The position numbers were made by a program, and so were the translations under genes. A DNA stretch of 64,000 nt from Pseudomonas sp. SL4(2022) (GTDB taxonomy: Bacteria; Pseudomonadota; Gammaproteobacteria; Pseudomonadales; Pseudomonadaceae), in assembly GCF_026625725.1 (NCBI RefSeq), contig NZ_CP113060.1:3850001-3914000 (forward strand). Direction: 5' to 3'. The notes beneath the pieces are model-generated. The model worked only from the letters and a program-made list of their open reading frames with translations, was not told where the DNA came from and did no database searches. Below are positions 1 through 10,954 of this stretch, piece by piece (the stretch's first letter is position 1; every line of letters starts with the position of its first letter).

Positions 1-524
1 CGCTAGACCGTATCATCAACTTCTTTCCGGAAGACCGTCGCCCGCAGTTGCTCAATGACCTGGGCAACAACCTCAAGGCGTTCGTCTCCCAGCGCCTGGT
101 CAAAACCATCGATGGCAAGCGCCGCGCCGCTGTGGAAGTGCTGCTGGGTACGCCGACCATTCGTGACTTGATTAAGCGCAACGAGTTTTCCGAGATCAAG
201 GAAATCATGGAAAAGTCGAAAAACCTCGGCATGCAGACCTTTGATCAGGCGCTGATCGACCTGGTCAACGATGGCTCGATTGATGAAGAAGAGGCGGTGA
301 AAAACGCCGATTCGGCGAACAACGTACGCCTCAAGCTCAAACTCTACCGCGATAACCCAGGAGCCTCCGCGCCTGCCGCTGCTCCCGCACCAGTGGCGGC
401 TGCACCGACACAGGCTGCGCCTGTGGCACCCGCAGCGTCGGCGGGAGAGTGGGGGCTGGAATTGAAGCTGGAAGATATCGAAGAGGAGCAGCAGCCTGAG
501 GACCCTGGACGCAAAGGTATTTGA
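1..524 (+). CDS. PilT/PilU-type type IV pilus retraction ATPase, C-terminal part
   Basis: This is the 3' end of a gene that starts before the window; the reading frame begins at base 3. The visible part has the end of a GspE/PilT-class ATPase (FFPEDRRPQL, RLVKTIDGKRRAAVEVLL, MQTFDQAL, EEAVKNADS). These enzymes power pilus retraction from the cytoplasmic base of the type IV pilus. The KNADS and NNVRLKLKL stretch near the end resembles PilU-type paralogs more than PilT. The family core is followed by about 50 residues of Ala/Pro-rich linker and an acidic tail (EDIEEEQQPED), which is longer than usual. Walker motifs lie outside the window, so the PilT versus PilU choice is not settled. It converges on the next gene with a gap of about 28 bp. 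Confidence 0.85.
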   Translation, partial: LDRIINFFPEDRRPQLLNDLGNNLKAFVSQRLVKTIDGKRRAAVEVLLGTPTIRDLIKRNEFSEIKEIMEKSKNLGMQTFDQALIDLVNDGSIDEEEAVKNADSANNVRLKLKLYRDNPGASAPAAAPAPVAAAPTQAAPVAPAASAGEWGLELKLEDIEEEQQPEDPGRKGI

Positions 525-552
525 ACACTGGCGGCGACAGAGCTGCTTGCCT

Positions 553-1320
553 TTAACGTTCGGGGCGGTAGGTGTCCTGGATGCGCTGGATCATGCCTTC
601 GGCGCGTAGCCCTTCGACTGCCTTGCGCAGATTTTCCTGCAATTGCGCATCGCAGTCTTTCGAGCAGGCCAGGTAAAGATCGGTGCTGTCCAACACAGGG
701 CTCATCTGCAATCTGTTGTCGCTTTTGTGCCACTGATACAACCCTTCCGGCACCCCGGCGAACCAGGCATCGACGCGCTTTAGCTCGAGCATGCGCGCGG
801 GGTTATCGCCCAACTTCAGGCTGACAATCTGTTCATCGGTAAAGCCTTGATCCTTGAGTATTTCCATTTGCGCGGTGCCCATGCCGACGGCGACACGCCG
901 GTAACGCTTACGTGCTTCGGCAAAGTCAGCCACTGGCGCGTCGAGGCTGAAGAAGGCGCGTTCAAGCGGCGCAATTGGCGCAATCCAGGTGTACAGTGCT
1001 TCGCGCTCCGGCGTGCGTGAAAGCGGGATGATCAGCATATTCTGCCCGCGACTAACGCGCTGCTGCGCACGAAGCCAGGGTGTTACATGGATATGACTGA
1101 GATACCCCGCGCGGGAAATGGCGGCCAATGCCACATCGCCGACCATGCCATAGCCGCCCTGGAAGCTGGCAAAGGTCAGCGGCGGCGCGTCCGGCATATG
1201 CAGCTCCAGCGGCTCCTGTGCTGTTACGCTCAGGCTCAGCGAGGGGAGCAATACGACGAGACAGATCCAGCGCACAGCCACGGCAGCACTCCAGCAACGA
1301 CTGGTATGGAGTATAAGCAC
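553..1320 (-). CDS. Periplasmic solute-binding protein, SBP_bac_3-like
   Basis: A 255-residue protein with an N-terminal hydrophobic signal peptide (core LVVLLPSLSLS, probable cleavage after VTA). The rest looks like a type II periplasmic binding fold of the amino-acid-binding class: PWLRAQQ early, an inter-lobe segment around VGMGTAQMEILK, and a C-terminal LRKAVEGLRAEGMIQ helix typical of this family. No permease or ATPase gene adjoins it, so it may be an orphan sensor-type binding protein rather than part of an importer. The ligand cannot be told from sequence. It lies 32 bp downstream of aacS on the same strand and could be read through from the liu operon. Confidence 0.7.
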   Translation of the reverse strand: MLILHTSRCWSAAVAVRWICLVVLLPSLSLSVTAQEPLELHMPDAPPLTFASFQGGYGMVGDVALAAISRAGYLSHIHVTPWLRAQQRVSRGQNMLIIPLSRTPEREALYTWIAPIAPLERAFFSLDAPVADFAEARKRYRRVAVGMGTAQMEILKDQGFTDEQIVSLKLGDNPARMLELKRVDAWFAGVPEGLYQWHKSDNRLQMSPVLDSTDLYLACSKDCDAQLQENLRKAVEGLRAEGMIQRIQDTYRPER

Positions 1321-1352
1321 TGCGTGTCGGTCTTGGCTGGAGTTTTGGTACT

Positions 1353-3308
1353 TCAGTCCCGTAGTTCCGCCAGGTCGCGGTACAACTCCAACGCCTTTGG
1401 ATTAGCCAGGGCGTCGGTGTTTTTCACCGGTTTGCCGTGCACCACGTTGCGCACCGCCAACTCGACGATTTTGCCGCTGATGGTGCGCGGGATATCCGCC
1501 ACGGCGATGATCTTGGCCGGCACATGGCGCGGCGTGGTGTTGGCGCGGATGACCTGCCGGATCTGTGCCTGCAGGGCATCGTCAAGCACCATGCCCTCGC
1601 GCAGCCGCACAAACAGCACCACCCGCACGTCATCCTCCCACGCCTGACCGATGGCGATGGACTCCAGCACAGCTTCGACCTTTTCCACCTGGCGGTATAT
1701 TTCCGCGGTGCCGATGCGCACGCCGCCGGGGTTGAGTACCGCGTCACTGCGGCCGTGAATCACCAGCCCATTGTGCTCAGTGATTTCGGCGTAATCACCG
1801 TGAGCCCAGATGCCGGGGAAGGTCTCAAAGTAGGCCGCCCGGAACTTGCTGCCATCGTCATCCTTCCAGAAACCCACCGGCATTGAGGGAAAGTGCTGTG
1901 CGCAAACCAGTTCGCCTTTTTCGCCGCTGACCGCGGTGCCTGCGTCGTTCCACACCTGCACGTCCATGCCCAAGCCCTTGCATTGCAGCTCACCGCGCCA
2001 CACCGGCAGCACCGGGTTGCCGAGGGCGAAGCAGGAGACGATGTCGGTGCCGCCGGAGATCGATGACAGGCAGAGATCGGCTTTGATCGCGCGGTAGACG
2101 TACTCGAAGCTTTCGTGGGACAGCGGCGAGCCGGTCGACAGAATCGCCTTAAGACGCTGCAGGCTGTGTGTTTGAGTGGGCTTGGCACCGGCTTTTTCCA
2201 GCGCCGCGAGAAACTTGGCGCTGGTACCGAAGATGCTGATGTTTTCCGCATCGATCAGGTCGATCAAACGTTCGGCCCCAGGATGGAAGGGCGAACCGTC
2301 AAACAGCACCAGCGTCGCGCCCAGCGCTAATCCTGAGACCAGCCAGTTCCACATCATCCAACCGCAGGTGGTGTAGTAAAACAGCGTGTCATCGCGGGTC
2401 AGGTCAGTGTGCAGGCCGAGTTCTTTGGCGTGCTGCAGCAAGGTGCCGCCGGTGCCGTGCACGATGCACTTGGGCACGCCGGTGGTGCCGCTGGAATAGA
2501 GGATATACAGCGGGTGATTGAAGGCTACCTGGGTGAATTCGGGTTCGCCGCCGGCCTGGTAGAAGTCCTGCCACAACGAAACTTTGGCCTCCGAGTGGAA
2601 GTCGGCAGCGTTGGCCTGGGCATTGGCGTAGGGCACCACAATCAACTGCTCAAGCGAGGGCAGCCGTTCGAGAATTTCGTTGAGCTTGGCCGTCAGGTCC
2701 AGGCTCTTGCCGGCGTAGCGGTAACCGGCGGCGGCGATCAATACCTTGGGTTCAATCTGGCCGAAGCGGTCGATCACCCCCTGCGTGCCGAAGTCGGGTG
2801 AGCAACTCGACCAGGTGGCGCCCAGGCTGCTGGCAGCCAGCATGCCGACCACCGTCTGCCAGGTATTGGGCATAAAGGCGGCAACCCTGTCGCCGATACC
2901 GACGCCAGCGGCACGCAGGCTGCATTGCAAGCCGGCGACATGGGCGGCCAGTTGGGCATAGCTCAGTTGTTCGCGGCTGCCATCTTCGCCAATTGCGATC
3001 AGAGCAGGATGGTGATCGCGGCGACGCAGCAGATGTTCTGCAAAGTTCAGCGTTGCACCGGGAAACCAGTGGGCGCTGGGCATGGCGCTGCCTTCTTGCA
3101 GTACGGCCTCGGGCTGTGCACTAAAGCGGATCTCGAAGAACTCGACAATCGCCTGCCAGAAGCTTTCACGCTGTTCCACGCTCCAGACATGCAGCGCCGG
3201 GTAGTCGGCCAGTTGCAGGCTGTGGCGCTGATTGACGAAGCGGCGGAAGCCGTCCATCCGGGTGGTGGTGATACGTTCCTTGGAGGGGGTCCACAAGGGC
3301 TGTTGCAT
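1353..3308 (-). CDS. aacS: Acetoacetate-CoA ligase
   Basis: A 651-residue cytoplasmic enzyme of the acyl-adenylate superfamily that activates acetoacetate with ATP and CoA. The AMP-binding phosphate loop YSSGTTGVPK is at residues 271-280, the adenylation core STGSPL and SISGGTD follows, and the C-terminal catalytic lysine motif PRTISGK is near residue 610. Full length for the family (about 650). It is the last metabolic gene of the leucine block: HMG-CoA lyase, encoded upstream, releases acetoacetate, and this enzyme converts it to acetoacetyl-CoA. The start ATG is preceded by GAGGAACCGAC, a good ribosome-binding site. A 294-bp gap with a repeat separates it from liuE, so it may have its own promoter. 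Confidence 0.93.
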   Translation of the reverse strand: MQQPLWTPSKERITTTRMDGFRRFVNQRHSLQLADYPALHVWSVEQRESFWQAIVEFFEIRFSAQPEAVLQEGSAMPSAHWFPGATLNFAEHLLRRRDHHPALIAIGEDGSREQLSYAQLAAHVAGLQCSLRAAGVGIGDRVAAFMPNTWQTVVGMLAASSLGATWSSCSPDFGTQGVIDRFGQIEPKVLIAAAGYRYAGKSLDLTAKLNEILERLPSLEQLIVVPYANAQANAADFHSEAKVSLWQDFYQAGGEPEFTQVAFNHPLYILYSSGTTGVPKCIVHGTGGTLLQHAKELGLHTDLTRDDTLFYYTTCGWMMWNWLVSGLALGATLVLFDGSPFHPGAERLIDLIDAENISIFGTSAKFLAALEKAGAKPTQTHSLQRLKAILSTGSPLSHESFEYVYRAIKADLCLSSISGGTDIVSCFALGNPVLPVWRGELQCKGLGMDVQVWNDAGTAVSGEKGELVCAQHFPSMPVGFWKDDDGSKFRAAYFETFPGIWAHGDYAEITEHNGLVIHGRSDAVLNPGGVRIGTAEIYRQVEKVEAVLESIAIGQAWEDDVRVVLFVRLREGMVLDDALQAQIRQVIRANTTPRHVPAKIIAVADIPRTISGKIVELAVRNVVHGKPVKNTDALANPKALELYRDLAELRD

Positions 3309-3575
3309 GTCGGTTCCTCATTCGGCAGGTGCCGTAATTCTTGTTGTGCCGAGCTGTTGCGCCTGGCCGATGGCACGCTAGCCTACTGGTCGCAGACGGC
3401 CTTGACCTGTAGCGCCCCTTATTGCTCGGTTGCCGACCTGGCGGCTGTTGTAGCGGTTTTGCACCGAAGGCAGGACCGGCGCGCTGTATCTGGGGCTCTG
3501 GCTTTACAGGCTGTAAACAAAACCTGACGGGGTGGGGCGGGCACGGTCAAGCATCGTTCGTCACTCGATCCAAAT

Positions 3576-3606
3576 GGCGGACAAACCTTCGGCATGTCCA
3601 CCCTAC
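3576..3606. repeat. Imperfect hairpin repeat overlapping the liuE stop codon
   Basis: Arms GGCGGACA and TGTCCACC flank an 11-base loop, followed by CCTAC. Read on the minus strand it begins GTAGGGTGGACAT, and its TAG is the stop codon of liuE (3603-3605). Similar GTAGGGTGGA-type elements recur at 4517, 4585, 9207 and 53489. The rest of the 3309-3602 gap holds nothing I can assign. Confidence 0.6.
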
Positions 3607-4505
3607 GCGCTAGCCAGTTTTGCCCGCGCTACCCGAGAGCCATTGGGTTTATCCAGCACGGCGCAAATGCGCTGGCCGGCGGCGATCAGCCGGCCCATAT
3701 CAATACCGGTTTCGATGCCCAGGCCTTCAAGCAGGTACAGCACATCCTCTGTGGCGACATTGCCAGTGGCGCCTTTGGCGTAAGGGCAGCCGCCGAGACC
3801 CGCAACCGAGCTGTCGAAGACACTGATACCTTCCAAGAGGCTCGCATAGATATTGGCCAAAGCCTGACCGTAGGTGTCGTGAAAGTGCCCGGCCAGCAGA
3901 TTACGTGGCACTTCGCGGCCGACCACGTTGAGCAGGTGACGGGTAGCTCTGGCAGTGCCGGCACCTATGGTGTCGCCCAGGGAAACCTCATAGCAGCCCA
4001 TGGCATACAGCTCACGGGCCACGCTGGCGACTTGCTCTGCTGGCACGCTGCCGTCATAGGGGCAGCCCAGTACGCAGGAGACATAACCGCGCACGCGGAT
4101 GCCATGCTGCTTGGCGGCGTCCATCACCGGGACAAAGCGCTCCAGGCTCTCGCGGATCGAACAGTTGATATTCTTCTGCGAGAAGGCTTCCGACGCGGCA
4201 GCAAACACCGCCACTTCGCGCACGCCGGCTTCCAACGCACCTTCAAAGCCTTTCAGATTGGGTGCCAGGGCGGCGTAGGTAATACCCGGCAACTGCTGAA
4301 TCTGAGCAAACACCTCAGCGGAACCCGCCATCTGAGGTACCCACTTGGGCGAAACAAAGCTGCCCACCTCGATGTAGCGCAGGCCAGCAGCGGACAGGTC
4401 ATCGACCAGGCGCACCTTGTCGGCCACGCTGATCGGCTGTTTCTCATTCTGCAAACCGTCACGCGGGCCGACTTCGACCAGGCTGACGTGATTGGGTATG
4501 TTCAT
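3603..4505 (-). CDS. liuE: Hydroxymethylglutaryl-CoA lyase
   Basis: A 300-residue TIM-barrel lyase that splits HMG-CoA into acetyl-CoA and acetoacetate, the last step of leucine degradation. The N-terminal GPRDGLQNE motif carries the catalytic Arg-Asp pair, and the signature GLGGCPYAKGATGN with the active-site cysteine lies near residue 230. The length matches bacterial LiuE/MvaB. It sits downstream of liuD on the same strand, separated by about 210 bp of repeats. Its TAG stop codon lies inside a dispersed repeat. Confidence 0.95.
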   Translation of the reverse strand: MNIPNHVSLVEVGPRDGLQNEKQPISVADKVRLVDDLSAAGLRYIEVGSFVSPKWVPQMAGSAEVFAQIQQLPGITYAALAPNLKGFEGALEAGVREVAVFAAASEAFSQKNINCSIRESLERFVPVMDAAKQHGIRVRGYVSCVLGCPYDGSVPAEQVASVARELYAMGCYEVSLGDTIGAGTARATRHLLNVVGREVPRNLLAGHFHDTYGQALANIYASLLEGISVFDSSVAGLGGCPYAKGATGNVATEDVLYLLEGLGIETGIDMGRLIAAGQRICAVLDKPNGSRVARAKLASA

Positions 4506-4516
4506 GCATCTTCTCC

Positions 4517-4560
4517 GTAGGGTGGATCGGGGCGCGCAGCTGCCGCTTTACCCATCCTAC
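4517..4560. repeat. GTAGGGTGGA-family imperfect inverted repeat
   Basis: GTAGGGTGGAT on the left pairs imperfectly with ACCCATCCTAC on the right, about 22 bases apart. It lies just upstream of liuE, between liuD and liuE in the operon. It belongs to the same dispersed family as the elements at 3576 and 9207. Confidence 0.55.
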
Positions 4561-4584
4561 ATGCCCCTTTGTTGTGTATTTCAA

Positions 4585-4610
4585 GGTGGACATAAACAGC
4601 GATGTCCACC
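4585..4610. repeat. Perfect 9-bp inverted repeat
   Basis: GGTGGACAT at 4585-4593 and ATGTCCACC at 4602-4610 are perfect complements around an 8-base loop. The arms share the GTGGACAT core with the repeat at the liuE stop codon. The element lies in the liuD-liuE spacer. Confidence 0.6.
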
Positions 4611-4636
4611 CTAAGCACTGTGCTTGCCCGCGATAA

Positions 4637-4712
4637 AGGTGTTGCGACCTGTGGGCGACGCTTTAGCGGCGCGCTTTTGATCGCTGTTGTCGCGGCTAAA
4701 GCCCCTCCCACC
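4637..4712. repeat. Pair of inverted Pseudomonas REP elements (REPIN/BIME-like)
   Basis: The right unit at 4691-4712 reads CGCGGCTAAAGCCCCTCCCA, the reverse complement of the GGGAGGGGCTTTAGCCGCG class of REP common in Pseudomonas. The left unit near 4641-4670 (CCTGTGGGCGACGCTTTAGC) is a degenerate copy in the opposite orientation. Together they form a REP doublet just downstream of the liuD stop codon. Confidence 0.7.
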
Positions 4713-4718
4713 TATCCG

Positions 4719-6680
4719 CTATGCGCCGGCCTCTTCCAGCTCCACCAGCACAGTCCCTTCGCTGACCATCTCGCCTTCGCGGCAATACAGCGCCTTGACC
4801 GTGCCGGCCTGTGGCGCGCGGATGCTGTGTTCCATCTTCATCGCTTCCAGCACCACCAGCGCGGTGCCGGCTTCTACATGCTGGCCGGCTTCTACCAGCA
4901 CCCGCACGATGCTGCCGTTCATGGGGGCGGTAAGGCCGCCGTGTTGCTGATGGCTGGCTTCGACTTCGGCAATCGGGTCATAGAGGCTGACCGCCTGCAA
5001 CGCGCCCGCATAGTGCAGATACAGGCAATCGCCACGGCGAATGGCGCGGTGTTGCTGACGCAGACCGTCGCGTTCGACGTGCAACTGCTCACCGTGCAGG
5101 TGCATGGCAGAAGGTGCCGCATGGCGCAGGCGAACCACCTGACGCTCATTCTGGCAACTCAGGTGCAGATCAATTTCAGCCGGTAAACCCAGGCGCAGGC
5201 CGTTGTGATGCGTCCAGGGTGAGTGACAGTCGTCGTGGCGCTGCAGTGGCGCTTCGCTCTGCACAAAGGCCTCGGCAGCCAGTTGCCAGAATTCGGCTGG
5301 CAATTCGCCCACAGGTGGCAGCAGTTGGGCTTCATGGCGCGGTATAAAGCCGGTATCCAACTCCGCTTTGGCAAAGGCCGGATGGGCCAGTACACGTTGC
5401 AGGAACGCCAGGTTGGTTTTAACACCGCCGACGCAGGTTTCCTTGAGCATGGCCAGCAGGCGCAGCCTTGCTTCCTCGCGGTTTGCGCCCCAGGCGATCA
5501 GCTTGCCGAGCATCGGGTCATAGAACGGCGAGACTTCATCACCTTCGGTCACGCCGCTGTCGACTCGGCGGCCAGGGCCAGCATCGGCTTCACGGTACAG
5601 CGCCAGGGTTCCGGTAGCAGGCAGAAAATCGTTATCCGGGTCTTCGGCGTACAGGCGCACTTCGATGGCGTGGCCCATCAGCGGCACCTGTTCTTGAGTG
5701 ATCGGCAGCGCCTCGCCGCGGGCGACGCGAATCTGCCAGGCCACCAGATCCAGGCCGGTAATCAGCTCGGTGACTGGGTGTTCGACCTGCAGGCGGGTGT
5801 TCATCTCCATAAAGAAGAAGTCACCACGCTCATCCAGCAGGAACTCCACGGTGCCTGCGCCGACATAACCGATGGCTTGCGCCGCCTTGACGGCCGCTTC
5901 GCCCATGGCGCGGCGCAGTTCGGCTGACAGCCCCGGAGCCGGCGCTTCTTCGACGACCTTCTGGTGGCGACGTTGGATTGAGCAGTCGCGTTCATTCAGG
6001 TACAGACAGTTGCCGTGCTGGTCAGCAAACACCTGAATCTCCACATGGCGTGGCTTGAGTACGTATTTTTCCACCAGCATGCGCGCGTCGCCGAACGAGG
6101 ACTGCGCTTCGCGTTGGGCGCTGGCCAGGGCCTCGGCCAGTTCGCTTTCACGCTCAACCACCTTCATGCCTTTGCCACCGCCACCGGCAGCGGCTTTCAG
6201 CAGCACCGGATAACCAATCTGCTCAGCAGCCACGCGGAAGGTTTCAACATCCTGCGCTTCGCCGTGATAGCCCGGCACCAGCGGTACTCCGGCGGCTTCC
6301 ATCAGCGCTTTGGCGGCGGACTTGCTGCCCATGGCGTCGATGGCCGCGGCGGGTGGGCCGAGGAAGATCAAGCCGGCAGCTTCGATGGCGCGGGCAAAGC
6401 CGGCGTTCTCCGAAAGAAAGCCATAGCCAGGATGGATGGCCTGAGCACCGCTGGCTTTGGCTGCGGAAATGATCGTGTCGATCAACAGGTAGCTGTCCGC
6501 CGGCTTGGCACCGCCCAGGTTCACCGCCAGATCGGCTTCGCGCACATGGCGGGCGTGGGCGTCGATGGCGCTGTGCACTGCCACCGTCTGGATGCCCATG
6601 GCCTTGGCCGTGCGCATCACGCGGCAGGCGATTTCGCCACGATTGGCCACCAGCAGGGTGTCGATAGGCTTGAGGCTCAT
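4719..6680 (-). CDS. liuD: Methylcrotonyl-CoA carboxylase, biotin-containing alpha subunit
   Basis: A 653-residue biotin carboxylase plus carrier protein. The N-terminal preATP-grasp domain starts LLVANRGEIACRV. The ATP-grasp domain contains LKAAAGGGGKGM and MEMNTRLQVEHPVTE. The C-terminal biotinyl domain ends with the VLEAMKMEHS motif whose lysine carries biotin. With LiuB it carboxylates 3-methylcrotonyl-CoA to 3-methylglutaconyl-CoA in the cytoplasm. The start ATG follows a clear AGGAG site. A 64-bp gap separates it from liuC upstream. Same-fold alternatives (geranyl-CoA carboxylase AtuF, acetyl/propionyl-CoA carboxylase) are less likely given the liu neighbours. Confidence 0.95.
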   Translation of the reverse strand: MSLKPIDTLLVANRGEIACRVMRTAKAMGIQTVAVHSAIDAHARHVREADLAVNLGGAKPADSYLLIDTIISAAKASGAQAIHPGYGFLSENAGFARAIEAAGLIFLGPPAAAIDAMGSKSAAKALMEAAGVPLVPGYHGEAQDVETFRVAAEQIGYPVLLKAAAGGGGKGMKVVERESELAEALASAQREAQSSFGDARMLVEKYVLKPRHVEIQVFADQHGNCLYLNERDCSIQRRHQKVVEEAPAPGLSAELRRAMGEAAVKAAQAIGYVGAGTVEFLLDERGDFFFMEMNTRLQVEHPVTELITGLDLVAWQIRVARGEALPITQEQVPLMGHAIEVRLYAEDPDNDFLPATGTLALYREADAGPGRRVDSGVTEGDEVSPFYDPMLGKLIAWGANREEARLRLLAMLKETCVGGVKTNLAFLQRVLAHPAFAKAELDTGFIPRHEAQLLPPVGELPAEFWQLAAEAFVQSEAPLQRHDDCHSPWTHHNGLRLGLPAEIDLHLSCQNERQVVRLRHAAPSAMHLHGEQLHVERDGLRQQHRAIRRGDCLYLHYAGALQAVSLYDPIAEVEASHQQHGGLTAPMNGSIVRVLVEAGQHVEAGTALVVLEAMKMEHSIRAPQAGTVKALYCREGEMVSEGTVLVELEEAGA

Positions 6681-6744
6681 GGGTTTGACTCCTGCCGTAG
6701 GTATGGGCGTTTATCCAGCCGGCTATTGCGGGGGATAGTCATGT

Positions 6745-7539
6745 TTATTGCTCCTGCCAGGCGGGTTTGCGTTTATCCAGAAAGGCGCGCAGACCTTCCT
6801 GACCTTCAGCGCTGACGCGGATGCGAGCGATGGCGTTTTCTGTGTAACGGCGCAGCGCTGGGGTGAGCACACCGCTGCCGACTTCACGCAGTAAATCCTT
6901 GCTGGCGAGCATCGCTTGCGGGCTGTTGAGCAGCAGCGTATCGACCCACTCGACCACGGCCTGCTCCAGGGCATCGGCGGCATAGCATTCGGCAAACAGC
7001 CCCAGTTCCTGAGCACGCTCACCGCTAAAACGCTCGGCGGTCAGGGCATAGCGCCGCGCGGCGCGCTCGCCAATCGCCTGTACGACAAAGGGGCTGATCA
7101 CCGCTGGTGCCAAACCGATGCGCACTTCGGACAGGCACAACTGGGCGTCAACCGTGCCGATGGCCATGTCGCAGCAACTGATCAACCCCAGCGCGCCGCC
7201 AAAGGCCGCGCCTTGCACCACGGCCAGAGTAGGAATCTTCAGCTGATACAGGTTGTGCATCAGCTCGGCCAGCTCACGGGAGTCGGCCAGGTTGGCGGTG
7301 TAGTCCAGGGTTGCCGCGTGCTGCATCCAGGCCAGGTCGGCGCCGGCGGAGAAGTGCTTACCGCGGCCGCGCAACAGCAGGAAGCGCAGGCTTTTGTCGG
7401 CCATCACCGCGTCGAGGGCGAGAATCAGCTCGCGGATCATCTCGGCGTTAAAGGCGTTGTTCTTGTCCGCACGGTTGAGCCAGAGGGTGGCAAAGCCGCG
7501 TGGGTCTGTTTGCAGTTCGATGGTGTTGAAGTCGGTCAT
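6745..7539 (-). CDS. liuC: Methylglutaconyl-CoA hydratase (enoyl-CoA hydratase family)
   Basis: A 264-residue crotonase-fold protein. The oxyanion-hole segments are FSAGADLAWM and GAAFGGALGLISCCD, and the C-terminal helix is FLDKRKPAW. It hydrates 3-methylglutaconyl-CoA to HMG-CoA between the carboxylase and the lyase. It lies between liuB and liuD on the same strand with gaps of 36 and 64 bp, so it is almost certainly co-transcribed. The specific substrate is assigned from operon position, because crotonases are hard to separate by sequence alone. Confidence 0.92.
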   Translation of the reverse strand: MTDFNTIELQTDPRGFATLWLNRADKNNAFNAEMIRELILALDAVMADKSLRFLLLRGRGKHFSAGADLAWMQHAATLDYTANLADSRELAELMHNLYQLKIPTLAVVQGAAFGGALGLISCCDMAIGTVDAQLCLSEVRIGLAPAVISPFVVQAIGERAARRYALTAERFSGERAQELGLFAECYAADALEQAVVEWVDTLLLNSPQAMLASKDLLREVGSGVLTPALRRYTENAIARIRVSAEGQEGLRAFLDKRKPAWQEQ

Positions 7540-7575
7540 GGTCTGTCGCTCTAGAATCCGGGGCAGGGCGCTGCC

Positions 7576-9183
<1,608 letters not shown>

Positions 9184-9206
9184 TGAGTTGGCTCCGGTTC
9201 AATCCG

Positions 9207-9284
9207 TAGGGTGCATCGGGGTGCGTAGCTGGCGCTGTTTCCATCCACCAGCTCGGGTGGAATACGCGCGGAGCGTTTTCCACC
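9207..9284. repeat. GTAGGGTGGA-family repeats with a strong hairpin, between liuA and liuB
   Basis: A GTAGGGTGCATCGGGGTGCG unit starts near 9207 and is followed by a hairpin whose arms are GGTGGAATACGC and GAGCGTTTTCCACC (9256-9284). In this position the element would be inside the liuA-liuB transcript, where it could affect mRNA stability. Confidence 0.55.
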
Positions 9285-9302
9285 TTGCGTGTGGCAACCG
9301 CT

Positions 9303-10466
9303 CTATTTCGTCTCGTTAAACAGCTCGCGGCCGATCAGCATGCGGCGGATCTCGCTGGTGCCCGCGCCGATCTCATAGAGCTTGGCGTCACGCAGCAAAC
9401 GGCCGGCCGGGTATTCGTTGGTATAGCCGTTACCGCCGAGCAGCTGGATGGTGTCCAGCGCCATCTTGGTGGCCATCTCGGCGGTGTAGAGGATCACGGC
9501 GGCGGCGTCCTTGCGCGATTCCTCGCCGCGGTCGCAAGCCTTGGCGACGTTGTACAGGTAAGACTTGGAGGCGTTCATGCCGGCGTACATGTCGGCCAGC
9601 TTGCCCTGCACCAGCTGGAATTCGCCGATCGATTGTTTGAACTGCTGACGCTCGTGCACATAGGGCAGCACCACGTCCATGCATGCGCTCATGATCCCGG
9701 TCGGGCCGCCGGAGAGCACGGTGCGCTCGTAGTCCAGGCCGCTCATCAGCACGCGCACGCCGCCACCTTCCGCGCCGAGGATGTTCTCTTCCGGCACTTC
9801 GCAATCCTCGAACAGCAGTTCGCAGGTGTTGGAGCCGCGCATGCCCAGTTTGTCCAGCTTTTGGTGGCGGGAGAACCCCTTGTAGTCGCGCTCGACGATA
9901 AAGGCGGTCATGCCGCGTGAGCCGGCGTTGAGGTCGGTCTTGGCGTAGATCACGTAGGTGTGGGCGTCGGGGCCGTTGGTGATCCACATCTTGTTGCCGT
10001 TGAGTACATAGCGGTCGCCGCGTTTCTCGGCGCGCAGTTTCATCGACACCACGTCAGAGCCGGCATTCGGCTCGCTCATGGCCAGGGCGCCGATATGCTC
10101 GCCGGAGCACAGTTTGGGCAGGTACTTGGCCTTCTGCTCGTGGGTGCCGTTCTTGCGGATCTGGTTCAGGCACAGGTTGGAATGGGCGCCGTAGGACAGG
10201 CCGACCGAGGCCGAGGCGCGGCTGATCTCTTCCATCGCCACCACATGCGCCAGGTAGCCCATGTTGGTGCCGCCGTATTCCTCTTCCACGGTCATGCCGA
10301 GCAGGCCCATGTCGCCAAACTTGCGCCACATGTCCATGGGGAACTCGTTGTCGCGGTCGATCTGCGCGGCACGCGGGGCCAGCTCGGCTTGAGCGAAATG
10401 GTGCACCGAGTCGCGCAGCATATCGATGGTCTCGCCGAGACCGAAGTTGAGGGTTGGGTAGCTCAT
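9303..10466 (-). CDS. liuA: Isovaleryl-CoA dehydrogenase
   Basis: A 387-residue FAD acyl-CoA dehydrogenase that oxidises isovaleryl-CoA to 3-methylcrotonyl-CoA and passes electrons to electron-transfer flavoprotein. Family features are [13 protein letters not shown] and [10 protein letters not shown] in the middle domain and the C-terminal [20 protein letters not shown] segment. The catalytic Glu of this subfamily is expected in the YERTVLSGG region. First enzyme gene of the operon, directly downstream of liuR (29 bp). The ribosome-binding site AGGTGG lies before the ATG. Confidence 0.95.
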   Translation of the reverse strand: MSYPTLNFGLGETIDMLRDSVHHFAQAELAPRAAQIDRDNEFPMDMWRKFGDMGLLGMTVEEEYGGTNMGYLAHVVAMEEISRASASVGLSYGAHSNLCLNQIRKNGTHEQKAKYLPKLCSGEHIGALAMSEPNAGSDVVSMKLRAEKRGDRYVLNGNKMWITNGPDAHTYVIYAKTDLNAGSRGMTAFIVERDYKGFSRHQKLDKLGMRGSNTCELLFEDCEVPEENILGAEGGGVRVLMSGLDYERTVLSGGPTGIMSACMDVVLPYVHERQQFKQSIGEFQLVQGKLADMYAGMNASKSYLYNVAKACDRGEESRKDAAAVILYTAEMATKMALDTIQLLGGNGYTNEYPAGRLLRDAKLYEIGAGTSEIRRMLIGRELFNETK

Positions 10467-10495
10467 GGTTCCACCTGTAATTGTTCGAATTAAGT

Positions 10496-10900
10496 TCAGG
10501 AGATAACGCTTTGTTTTTTATCAGTTTCAGCTAATGCTGCTAAACAACGCTCTTCGGCGGTATCCAGCTCCAGCTGCATCTGTTCGATGTCCAGTAACTG
10601 TTGCTGCAACTGGGCGCGACGCTCAGCGATCTTGGCCATAAAAGTGTGCAGCTGCTTGTGGTTGCCATGCACCGGGTCGTAGAGCTCGATGAGTTCCTTG
10701 CACTCAGCCAGGGAAAAACCAATGCGCTTGCCGCGCAGAATCAGCTTAAGAGCGACTTTGTCTTTGGCGCTGTAGATACGCTCCTGACCGCGCCGCTCGG
10801 GGCTGAGCATGCCTTGCTCTTCGTAAAAACGAATGGCGCGGGTGGTGATATCCAGTTCGCGGGCCAAGTCTGAAATGGAGTAGGTGATCGCGGACATCAT
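10496..10900 (-). CDS. liuR: MerR-family regulator of leucine/isovalerate catabolism
   Basis: A 134-residue MerR-type protein. The N-terminal winged helix is [20 protein letters not shown], and a C-terminal coiled coil about residues 80-120 would mediate dimerisation. LiuR is known in proteobacteria as the regulator of the liu operon, responding to branched-chain acyl-CoA intermediates. It is the first gene of the operon, so it probably controls its own transcription. Two adjacent ATG codons (10900 and 10897) are possible starts; AAGAG lies just upstream. Two palindromic operators are found 20-54 bp upstream of the start. Confidence 0.93.
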   Translation of the reverse strand: MMSAITYSISDLARELDITTRAIRFYEEQGMLSPERRGQERIYSAKDKVALKLILRGKRIGFSLAECKELIELYDPVHGNHKQLHTFMAKIAERRAQLQQQLLDIEQMQLELDTAEERCLAALAETDKKQSVIS

Positions 10901-10919
10901 CAGGGGCTCTTATTTACCT

Positions 10920-10933
10920 TTACGTTAACGTAA
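10920..10933. promoter_or_regulatory. LiuR operator 1
   Basis: TTACGTTAACGTAA is a perfect 14-bp palindrome, 20 bp upstream of the liuR start. It matches the type of motif reported for LiuR. A second copy lies exactly 21 bp away, two helical turns. Confidence 0.8.
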
Positions 10934-10940
10934 TCTAGCC

Positions 10941-10954
10941 TTACGTTAACGTCA
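10941..10954. promoter_or_regulatory. LiuR operator 2 with possible -35 element
   Basis: TTACGTTAACGTCA is identical to operator 1 except for one base. Read on the minus strand, the overlapping TTGACG (10950-10955) could be a -35 hexamer for liuR. That would put the two palindromes over the promoter core, as expected for MerR regulators. Confidence 0.75.
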